NCBI GenBank assembly: GCA_023457135.1
Contig: JAEWMO010000102.1
Location: 1 to 19,772 of the forward strand
Reading direction: 5' to 3'
Origin: Methanobacteriota archaeon
Lineage (GTDB): Archaea; Halobacteriota; Methanomicrobia; Methanomicrobiales; Methanoculleaceae
Length of the DNA: 19,772 bases
Shown: positions 1 to 5,919 of the stretch, piece by piece
Numbering within the stretch: position 1 is the first letter of the stretch
Layout of the letters: the number at the start of each line of letters is the position of its first letter
The notes under the pieces: model-generated
Told to the model about the DNA's origin: nothing
Database searches by the model: none
What the model saw: only the letters and a program-made list of their open reading frames with translations
Made by a program: the position numbers and the translations under genes

Positions 1-824
1 TCCCGGATCTCCGGCGGCACCCGTTGCCGGACCTCGCCCGTGATCCGGGCGGCCGCACCGGCGATCTCCGCATCGAGCATCGAACCCAGCGCCCGCCCGG
101 CCCCTTCCTTTCCGGGAGGGAGGCACCGCTGGAGGAGCACCTCGGAACCGGGCCGGCAGTCCCGCCCTCCCGCTCCGGGGGACCGCATATCGGCGATGTC
201 GTCGGCGATCTGCATCGCCCGCCCGGCGGAGAGGCCGTATTCCGCGAAGGCGGCGACGACCGCCTCGTCCTCTCCCGCCGACATGGCCCCCCAGGCCGCC
301 GCAAGCGAGAAGAGGTGCCCGGTCTTGCCGGTGATGATGGCGTCGTAGAGTTCGGCCGTCGGAGATTGCGGCTCCTCGCTCACCTCCCGCGCCACGCCGC
401 GGGCCATCCTCCGCTGGGCCGACGCGAGCATGGTGACGTATGGAGGGCCGTACGGGGCGGCAAGCGCATAGGGGAGCGCAAGGATGCCGACGGCGTCGAG
501 CACCGCCCGGCCTTCTCCGCGGGTGAGGTGGAGGGAGGGCACGCCCCGCCGGACGGTGTCGCCGTCCAGGATGTCGTCGAGTATGAGGCTTGCGGCGTGT
601 GCGAGTTCGACGGCACAGGCAAGGTCGAGCGCCTGCCGGGTGGGAGCCGCCGCCCGGGTGAGGCCGGAGTGGACGCAGAGGAGAAGCCCGGCACGCATCC
701 GCTTCCCCCGGAGAAGGAGCGGGACGATCTCCGGGTCGATAGAATCCTCGCCGGCCGCCACCTCCTCGATCCGCCGGTTGACGGCAGGCCGGACCTCCTC
801 CAGGTACTCCGGAAACGGCATCAT
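1..824 (-). CDS. Polyprenyl (short-chain isoprenyl) diphosphate synthase, 3' end outside window
   Basis: Trans-prenyltransferase that condenses isopentenyl diphosphate with allylic diphosphates, in archaea to make the C15-C20 or longer chains for ether lipids and quinone-like carriers. Seen: 274 residues from ATG 824 (a second ATG follows at 821), still open at the window edge; the family is usually 300-350 residues. The first Asp-rich motif DDILD is at residues 83-87, followed by VRRG; the second, DDIAD, is at 208-212; GKRMRAG (40-46) is the substrate-binding GKR motif and ITGKTG (164-169) the conserved KTG. The stretch after the second Asp motif is rich in Gly/Arg and does not show the usual GKxxGxD-like lysines, so chain length and even activity are uncertain. 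No good Shine-Dalgarno is visible; TTTTTACC at 872-879 (minus strand) could be its TATA box. It is divergent from the phosphotransferase gene. Specific product length cannot be told from this. Confidence 0.88.
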   Translation of the reverse strand, partial: MMPFPEYLEEVRPAVNRRIEEVAAGEDSIDPEIVPLLLRGKRMRAGLLLCVHSGLTRAAAPTRQALDLACAVELAHAASLILDDILDGDTVRRGVPSLHLTRGEGRAVLDAVGILALPYALAAPYGPPYVTMLASAQRRMARGVAREVSEEPQSPTAELYDAIITGKTGHLFSLAAAWGAMSAGEDEAVVAAFAEYGLSAGRAMQIADDIADMRSPGAGGRDCRPGSEVLLQRCLPPGKEGAGRALGSMLDAEIAGAAARITGEVRQRVPPEIR

Positions 825-941
825 GGCACTCACTCGCAGGAACGCTGGTGTATCCCGCTAAGGCGCCCGGGCGGTAAAAAGGTGTGGGTCCCCCTCTTCA
901 GTCACAGGCACCTTCATTGCCCTGCACGACTCCCGGGTCCT

Positions 942-1862
942 GTGGTGACGACAGGAGAGATCGGGTATCTTGAGCCCGGCGACCCCTTCCGCGACTGGCT
1001 CTGCGGCGTCGTCGGCGACGACTGCCCCGTCCGGGTCTACCGGATAGAGCCAGCATCGCACGTTGTCTGCCGCTACGAGTTCGACGGGGCCGGGACGAGC
1101 GTCATCGGCAAGTTCTTCGGGGCGCCGACGGGTGCAAAGACCCGTTATGATGCCGCAAAGGCGCTCGCGAACGAGTGCCGCCGGCTCCGGGACGCGGCCG
1201 CGTGGGTCCGGGTGCCGCGGGTGCTCGCGGCGGAGGAGCGGTTCGGCTCGGTCCTCGTGACGGAGTACGTCCCCGGCCCGACGCTCCGCGAAGTCCTCGC
1301 GGCAGGGACCTCCCCGTACGAGGCCCTGACCGATGTCGCCCGCCTGCTCCGGCGGCTCCACGACGGCACCCGGACCGCGTGGCACCGCGAGCGCGACTTC
1401 GCGTACTTCCATGCAGTCCTCGACCAGAACGGGCTTTCGGCTCGCGAGAGGGAACGGTTCAACCGCCTGCTCGGGGCATGGTGGGAGAGCCCGCGGTTCT
1501 GCCGGGACGCAGGCTGCATGGTCCACGGCGACGCCACGCCGGGCAACTACCTCCGGGACGGCGAGGTCTGTGCGATCGACTTCGAGGGAGGGCGGGACCA
1601 CGCGCACCCGCTCCGCGACCCCGGCATCCTCGCCGCGGAGATGAAGGCCTCGCCGGGCAACCGCGCCCGTGCCGAGGACTGGATCGGCCACCTCCTCTGG
1701 CACTACAGCAGGGACGAAGAAGAGTTCAGGAACAACTGCGCCGTCTTCCCCTTCTTCATGGCGCTCGGCCACCTCCGGATAGCACGGCTGCCCTGGCGGG
1801 AGGCGGAACGAGAATGGCTGGTAGCGGAGGCAGAGGCGTGTCTGTCCGCGATCCCCCGGTAG
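942..1862 (+). CDS. Phosphotransferase of the APH/choline-kinase fold
   Basis: Protein-kinase-like small-molecule kinase, 306 residues, substrate unknown. Seen: the catalytic motif VHGDATPGN (H195-G196-D197 to N202), then AIDFEG with the metal-binding D213 and E215, in the order typical of aminoglycoside phosphotransferase and choline/ethanolamine kinase-like enzymes; an N-lobe with VIGKFFG (probable ATP-binding lysine) and a hinge-like LVTEYVPGPTL. The reading frame stays open far upstream, but homology-like sequence begins only near GTG 942/GTG 945, and the upstream part lies opposite the prenyl synthase gene, so I place the start at GTG 942; no clear ribosome site precedes it. The 3' end overlaps the HAD hydrolase gene by 25 nt, which suggests one transcript and coupled translation. 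Kinase plus HAD phosphatase in one operon is consistent with a small-metabolite phosphorylation cycle, but that is inference. Confidence 0.82.
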   Translation: MVTTGEIGYLEPGDPFRDWLCGVVGDDCPVRVYRIEPASHVVCRYEFDGAGTSVIGKFFGAPTGAKTRYDAAKALANECRRLRDAAAWVRVPRVLAAEERFGSVLVTEYVPGPTLREVLAAGTSPYEALTDVARLLRRLHDGTRTAWHRERDFAYFHAVLDQNGLSARERERFNRLLGAWWESPRFCRDAGCMVHGDATPGNYLRDGEVCAIDFEGGRDHAHPLRDPGILAAEMKASPGNRARAEDWIGHLLWHYSRDEEEFRNNCAVFPFFMALGHLRIARLPWREAEREWLVAEAEACLSAIPR

Positions 1863-2500
1863 AAGGGGTGCTCTTTGACTGCTACGGGACGCTCATCGAC
1901 ATCCTGACCGACGAGAGGAGTATCAGGACCTACCGGCTGCTCTCCCGGTGGCTCCTCTACCAGGGGGTGCGGATCGCGCCCGACCGCCTGCGGGAGCTCT
2001 ACAGGAGCAGGGTCGACGAGGCACTCCGCCGGACCGGGGAGCGCTATCCGGAGGTGCGGGTCGAGGAGGTCTTTGCCGGCATCTGCGCCGAATACGGCGC
2101 GTGGGAGGTCGACGCCGGGCGGCTCGGTGCCGGGACCGCCCGGGCGTTCCGCGCCGCGTCGCTCCGGCGCCTTTGCGTGCTCGAGGGCAGCCTCCGGCTG
2201 CTCGACCTCTTCCGCAGGAAAAAGATCGGCATCGTCTCGAACGGGCAACGGGTCTTCTCTGAGCAGGAGGTGCGCATACTCGGCCTCTACGAGCGGTTCG
2301 ACTTCATCGTCTTCTCCTCAGACCTCGGCTACCGGAAACCGGATCCCCGGATCTACGCGGCGGCCCTCAATAGGATGGACCTTGCACCGCAGGAGGTCCT
2401 CTTCATCGGGGATAGCCACGAGAACGACGTTCTTGCGCCCCAGAAGCTCGGTATGCAGGCGCTGCATGTAAAGGAGGCGTGGCGGATCTATGGAGTGTGA
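1838..2500 (+). CDS. HAD-superfamily hydrolase (haloacid dehalogenase-like phosphatase)
   Basis: Predicted Mg-dependent phosphohydrolase of 220 residues. Seen: motif I FDCYGTL with nucleophile D14 and, at +2, Tyr instead of the acid/base Asp; motif II VSNG (S134); motif III RKPDP (K167); motif IV GDSHEND (D192, D197). A helical cap lies between motifs I and II (about residues 20-110), a C1 cap. The Tyr at +2 resembles haloacid dehalogenases (DxYGT), so a classical phosphatase mechanism is not certain. Start chosen at GTG 1838 because GGAGG at 1826-1830 precedes it by 7 nt; an in-frame ATG at 1814 lacks such a site. It overlaps the end of the phosphotransferase gene. Substrate unknown. Confidence 0.88.
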   Translation: MSVRDPPVEGVLFDCYGTLIDILTDERSIRTYRLLSRWLLYQGVRIAPDRLRELYRSRVDEALRRTGERYPEVRVEEVFAGICAEYGAWEVDAGRLGAGTARAFRAASLRRLCVLEGSLRLLDLFRRKKIGIVSNGQRVFSEQEVRILGLYERFDFIVFSSDLGYRKPDPRIYAAALNRMDLAPQEVLFIGDSHENDVLAPQKLGMQALHVKEAWRIYGV

Positions 2501-2549
2501 CGGTGCGCGGGCACCCCTTGATGACCTCAGGCGCACATAGCCCCGCACG

Positions 2550-3290
2550 ATGAAGAAGAGACGATGGTTGATCACCTTCGGTACGGGGCTTATCGTTCTC
2601 TCGGTCATGCTCTATGCCCTGCACTACCTGATCTACCGCGACTTTCACCACATCGGGATCTACACGCTCGGCGATATCGCCTTCCTTCCGCTTGAGGTTC
2701 TCCTGGTGGCACTTGTCGTCCACCAGGTGCTGGAACTCAACGACAGGCGGCAGAGGGTCGAGAAACTGAACATGATCGTCGGAACATTCTTCTCGGCGCT
2801 TGGAAAGCAACTCCTGGCATATCTCTCGGACAACGACCCCGACCTGGACCAGATCCGGCCGCAACTGATGGTCACCGATACCTGGACCGACGAGACATTC
2901 CAGAGGGTGGAGGAGCGGCTGAAGCGGCACCCCTGCCGCATCGGGATAGAGAAGATCGACCTTGCGGCCCTTGACGAACTCCTCGGCTCCCGCGAGGAGT
3001 TTCTCCTGCGGCTGCTCGAGAACCCGGTGCTCCTCGAACACGAGACGTTCACCGAACTCCTCCAGGCAATCTTCCACTTCAACGAAGAACTGAAGAGCCG
3101 GCCCGATGTGACGGGCCTGCCCGATACGGATACAGCCCACCTCACCCGCGACCTTGAGAGGATCTACGGCCTCCTGATCCGCGAGTGGCTGGACTACATG
3201 CGTTACCTGAAGAAGAACTACCCATATCTCTTCTCGCTCGCAATGCGGACGAATCCCTTTGACGAGACGGCGTCGGCGATTGTAGTATAA
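2550..3290 (+). CDS. Conserved membrane protein with two N-terminal helices, unknown function
   Basis: 246 residues; I do not recognise a named family. Seen: a basic N-terminus (KKRR), transmembrane helix about residues 7-29, a second about 38-60, then a long amphipathic, helix-rich cytoplasmic part (61-246) with many charged residues and Leu heptads (for example 60-90, LELNDRRQRVEKL...). The membrane hairpin followed by a soluble helical body suggests a membrane-tethered scaffold or sensor, but no catalytic motif is visible. The start ATG 2550 has no strong ribosome site; it follows the HAD gene by 49 nt, so it may be in the same transcript. It is convergent with the HEAT-like gene (stops 13 nt apart). 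Function not assigned. Confidence 0.75.
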   Translation: MKKRRWLITFGTGLIVLSVMLYALHYLIYRDFHHIGIYTLGDIAFLPLEVLLVALVVHQVLELNDRRQRVEKLNMIVGTFFSALGKQLLAYLSDNDPDLDQIRPQLMVTDTWTDETFQRVEERLKRHPCRIGIEKIDLAALDELLGSREEFLLRLLENPVLLEHETFTELLQAIFHFNEELKSRPDVTGLPDTDTAHLTRDLERIYGLLIREWLDYMRYLKKNYPYLFSLAMRTNPFDETASAIVV

Positions 3291-3303
3291 ACAGGAGGGT
3301 AGT

Positions 3304-4128
3304 TCACCCCACCTGCGCCCGGATGTGCTGCACCGTCTCAGGATACCGCTCCGGAAGCTGGCTCTTCTCGAGGTTCTCCCGGATGATCCACCGGATATCG
3401 AGGTCGTCGAGGGTCGCAAGCTGCCGCAGGTACTCAAAACCGATGGTGGGCAGGGCGGCGACGACCAGGCTGAGCGTGTAGCCGAGCGCATTCCTGAGCG
3501 CAAGGAATGCATCGGACTGCCTCTCCTTTGCCACGTATACCCGGATCAGCGTCTTCCTGTGGAGCCGGAGCGCCGTCTCGGCGAGGTCCGTCTCGGCAAG
3601 CAGGCCGGGCTCGGCGATCCCCGCGACCGCGGCCCGCATGGCGAGCCAGGAGCCTCCCTCCACCCAGCCTTCCAGTTCCGGGACGGCCGTGTTCCGCTGC
3701 CGGGAGAGAAGGTCCTGGACCGCCATCGCCACCGCCTCCTGGACGCCCCGTCGCGGATCGGCGGAGGCCTCCGCGAGATGGTTGACCGCGGCCTGTGCGC
3801 ACGCCGGAGACACGGACCCGATCGCACCGATGCCCCGGACACCGCAGAGTACGACGAACTCGTGTGGGTCGCCGGCAGGTGCGTCCTCAGGGGAGATGCA
3901 GGCGAGCTCGATGCAGAGGTTCCAGAGGGCCTGGTGGTCGCCGGGATCGGCGACGGCGAACTCGCGCACGGTCTCGCTGAACGCCCCGGCGAGTTCAAGG
4001 TTTGCCCGCGGCCCGGGCAGACGGCTCTCCGCAGCAAGGTAGGCAAGGAGGTCCGTGGTGTCCCCGCTCGCAAGGAAACCCGTGAGCAGCCGGGCAACCT
4101 CCCTGATGTAAGTATCTCTGGGGGTCAT
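3304..4128 (-). CDS. HEAT-like helical repeat protein
   Basis: 274 residues from ATG 4128, almost entirely predicted helix, with HEAT-type helix pairs such as the stretch around DPRRGVQEAVAMAVQDLL and, near the C-terminus, LDDLDIRWIIRENLEKSQL, a motif common in bacterial and archaeal HEAT/armadillo-like proteins. There is no signal peptide and no catalytic motif; such proteins are usually protein-interaction scaffolds. The frame is open further upstream, but that part overlaps the GTPase gene, so ATG 4128 is preferred. It lies 44 nt downstream of the GTPase stop on the same strand; TTTTTACC at about 4156-4163 could be a separate TATA box giving a nearly leaderless transcript. The pairing suggests that it is an effector, regulator or scaffold for the GTPase (inference). 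Confidence 0.72.
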   Translation of the reverse strand: MTPRDTYIREVARLLTGFLASGDTTDLLAYLAAESRLPGPRANLELAGAFSETVREFAVADPGDHQALWNLCIELACISPEDAPAGDPHEFVVLCGVRGIGAIGSVSPACAQAAVNHLAEASADPRRGVQEAVAMAVQDLLSRQRNTAVPELEGWVEGGSWLAMRAAVAGIAEPGLLAETDLAETALRLHRKTLIRVYVAKERQSDAFLALRNALGYTLSLVVAALPTIGFEYLRQLATLDDLDIRWIIRENLEKSQLPERYPETVQHIRAQVG

Positions 4129-4172
4129 CGTCGCTAAGATCAACGACCCCCGGAAGGTAAAAATGATCGCTA

Positions 4173-4655
4173 CTATGCCGCAAGGGTTGCGACGAAGGCG
4201 TCGAGCGCCGCGTGAACGCTCTCGGTGTTCCGCGCGGAGATGGGGTGCACCATCTCTCCGGGCAGGTCGCGGCGGACGGATTCGGGCGCCGCGTCCGGAC
4301 AGTCGCACTTGTTCGCCATGAAGACGAGCGGCACGCCGACGGCCTTCAGTTGATCGTAGAGGTGCCGCGTCATCGCGTCCACTCCCGTGGTGGCGTCCAC
4401 GATGATGATCGCGCCGTCCATCCCCCTTGAGACGATCTGCCGGACGAACTCGAACCGCTCCTGCCCGGGTGTCCCGAAGAGATAGATCGCTTTATCCCGC
4501 ACCTGCAGTCTGCCGAAATCGAAGGCGACCGTTGTGGGACCCTCGCTTGATGTCGCTTCAATGTGGCGGCTCCGGGGATCGAGCGCCTGGATGAAACTCG
4601 ACTTGCCTGCATTGAACGAACCGAAGACGACAATCTTGAGCCTGCCCTCTGCCAT
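4173..4655 (-). CDS. Small Ras-like GTPase (COG2229/CvnD-MglA-like)
   Basis: 160-residue GTP-binding protein, a bare G domain. Seen: G1/P-loop GSFNAGKSS (12-20), candidate G2 threonines T41/T42, G3 as FGTPGQERF (60-68), G4 NKCD (115-118) and G5 SA (140-141). In G3 the usual Asp is Gly while the Gln is kept; GTPGQ is the form I know from the COG2229 predicted GTPases, including the CvnD GTPases of Streptomyces conservons. No membrane anchor or lipidation signal is visible. Start ATG 4655 was chosen because the P-loop begins about 11 residues later; CCCTAAAACC at about 4679-4688 (minus strand) is a possible TATA box about 26 nt upstream, so the mRNA may be leaderless. The next gene downstream is the HEAT-like protein. 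No roadblock/LC7-type partner is seen in the window. Probable role: molecular switch, process unknown. Confidence 0.88.
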   Translation of the reverse strand: MAEGRLKIVVFGSFNAGKSSFIQALDPRSRHIEATSSEGPTTVAFDFGRLQVRDKAIYLFGTPGQERFEFVRQIVSRGMDGAIIIVDATTGVDAMTRHLYDQLKAVGVPLVFMANKCDCPDAAPESVRRDLPGEMVHPISARNTESVHAALDAFVATLAA

Positions 4656-4826
4656 CAGCGTTGTATTAACACACGGAGGTTTTAGGGTTTCGCTATTGCG
4701 GTGCCGGGAAGGGGATTTCGGCGTATCCGGGCAGCCGGGGAACGATCTTTTCCGGAAACCGTCCCGGAAGGAAGAGATCGGCACCGGGTGCTCAAGCTCC
4801 TGGCGTTCCAGCAGTCGCAACTCGCA

Positions 4827-4906
4827 CCTGACGGTGCTCGAACTCCGTTCCAAAAGGAACGTCGTTCCTGACGGTGCTCGAACTCCGCTCCTGAAGGAAC
4901 GTCGTT
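4827..4906. repeat. Two tandem 40-bp direct repeats
   Basis: Units 4827-4866 and 4867-4906 are head-to-tail and match at 37 of 40 positions (differences at 4848/4888, 4852/4892 and 4853/4893). Each has the shared core CCTGACGGTGCTCGAACTCC and ends in AAGGAACGTCGTT. In unit 1, GTTCC-AAAA-GGAAC and GGAAC-GTC-GTTCC can form alternative small hairpins. A weaker, gapped resemblance continues to the left (about 4785-4820). They end about 8 nt before the presumed TATA box of the 4944 gene. Confidence 0.85.
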
Positions 4907-4913
4907 CTCAACA

Positions 4914-4921
4914 GAAATATA
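4914..4921 (+). promoter_or_regulatory. TATA-like box of the 4944 gene
   Basis: GAAATATA is centred about 26 nt upstream of ATG 4944, the usual archaeal TATA-to-start distance, which would give a leaderless or nearly leaderless mRNA. Sequence only; the transcription start is not known. Confidence 0.5.
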
Positions 4922-4943
4922 CCAGCGGGGCCAACGTAGGGAT

Positions 4944-5291
4944 ATGGAGGATATGGACCCAGTCGCACAGGAGATCATGGCCGCACTCGACTGCCTTCTC
5001 CACCAGGAGAGGTGTGCCGGGCTCCAGGCATCCGCTCTTGAGGAGCGGCAGTATGCCCTGACCGAGACCTTCCGGATGGTCCAGGATATGCAGAGCGAGA
5101 ACGCCGTCGAAGAGATCCTCACGAAGTTCGGTTTCGTATATTACGGCATCGAGGACGACGCAGAACTCTGGATCTCGGACGAGCACGGGCTGATGGTCTT
5201 CCTCGCCTTCACCGCCCCGGACGGGCAGTACTACAACTACCGCATCGTCGCGTTCGACGTCATCGGGGAGGACGTGGGGGGAGAGGCGTGA
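4944..5291 (+). CDS. Small acidic protein, unknown function
   Basis: 115 residues, not recognised. Seen: an N-terminal helical half (about 1-60, with heptad-like Leu/Met and many Glu/Gln) followed by an alternating hydrophobic/aromatic half (FVYYGIEDDAELWISDEHG, later GQYYNYRIVAFDVIG) that looks like a small beta sheet. It has an acidic bias, no signal peptide and no metal motif. The start is ATG 4944; a second ATG at 4953 is only 2 nt after GGAGG, too close for a normal site. It is 91 nt upstream of the HEAT-repeat gene, which has its own TATA-like box, so the two need not share a transcript. Confidence 0.72.
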   Translation: MEDMDPVAQEIMAALDCLLHQERCAGLQASALEERQYALTETFRMVQDMQSENAVEEILTKFGFVYYGIEDDAELWISDEHGLMVFLAFTAPDGQYYNYRIVAFDVIGEDVGGEA

Positions 5292-5334
5292 ACCTTCGGC
5301 CTTCATCAGCCGCACGGAGTGGCTCGCGCCAGCA

Positions 5335-5342
5335 CTATATAC
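5335..5342 (+). promoter_or_regulatory. TATA-like box of the HEAT-repeat / M1 peptidase operon
   Basis: CTATATAC lies about 45 nt upstream of ATG 5383; a start about 25 nt downstream leaves a leader of roughly 20 nt that includes the GGTGG ribosome site at 5374-5378. Confidence 0.55.
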
Positions 5343-5382
5343 CGCAAACGAGATCAGGTGGAGAACAGAATCCGGTGGTGGC

Positions 5383-5919
5383 ATGACGATGGAACGTTCG
5401 GTGAAGCGCCTCATGGAGGACAGGGAGAAGCGGCGCGAGGAGAATATCGGCAAATATATCGAGCAGCTCTCGGACGAGAGCACGCCCTACCGGCTGCGGG
5501 CGGCGGAAGCCCTCTGCGGATGCGGTGACGAGCGGGCCGTCGAACCGCTCATCGCCGCCCTCTCCGACCGGGAGAACGAGGTCCGCTGGGTTGCGGCGCA
5601 GGGGCTCGGCAAACTGCACGACCCCCGTGCGGTGGAGCCGCTCCTCCCCCTCCTCGCCGACCCCCACCGGTGGGTGCGGCGCGGAGCTGCCTGGTCGCTC
5701 GGCGAACTTGGGGACGTTCGCGCCGTCGAACCGCTCATCGCTCTCCTCTCCGACGGGAAGAAGGATGTCCGGGCGGTCGCCGCCGAAGCCCTCGGCAAAC
5801 TGCGCGACCGCCGGGCGGCCGAACCCCTCGCCGCCATGCTCGAGAACGAGGATGAGCCGGAGGTCAGGACGGCGATCCGCCGCGCACTCCGCGAGATCAC
5901 CGGCGAGGCGGGAGTTTGA
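5383..5919 (+). CDS. HEAT-repeat (PBS-lyase-like) protein
   Basis: 178 residues. Seen: a charged helical N-terminus (1-30, rich in Arg/Glu/Lys), then about five 31-residue HEAT units with the recurring pattern VRxxAAxxLGxLxDxRAVEPLxxLL (from about residue 31 to 172), the classical short HEAT/phycocyanobilin-lyase-like repeat. Such solenoids bind proteins; no enzymatic motif is present. Start ATG 5383 is preceded by GGTGGTG with short spacing; the next ATG is two codons later. Its stop TGA (5917-5919) overlaps the TTG start of the M1 aminopeptidase gene, so the two are very likely co-translated and may act together, for example with the solenoid as a substrate or partner adaptor (inference). 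At the DNA level the repeats are visible as recurring GCCGTCGAACCGCTCATCG. Confidence 0.88.
   Translation: MTMERSVKRLMEDREKRREENIGKYIEQLSDESTPYRLRAAEALCGCGDERAVEPLIAALSDRENEVRWVAAQGLGKLHDPRAVEPLLPLLADPHRWVRRGAAWSLGELGDVRAVEPLIALLSDGKKDVRAVAAEALGKLRDRRAAEPLAAMLENEDEPEVRTAIRRALREITGEAGV

Larger units (their letters stand above)
4656..4943. other. Divergent intergenic region with tandem repeats
   Basis: 288 nt between the divergent GTPase gene and the small acidic protein gene. It holds the possible GTPase promoter at its left end, the tandem 40-bp repeat at 4827-4906 and a TATA-like AAATATA near 4915 at its right end. No convincing gene is seen on either strand. Confidence 0.6.

Noticed and set aside
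24..941. Upstream extension of the phosphotransferase frame on the plus strand
   Set aside because: It lies antisense to the prenyl synthase gene, whose motifs are clear; the extension is Arg/Pro/Gly-rich without domain-like sequence.
858..1772. Long minus-strand open frame opposite the phosphotransferase
   Set aside because: High-GC shadow: the plus strand has HGDxxxxN and DFE motifs, while the minus frame has no recognisable pattern.
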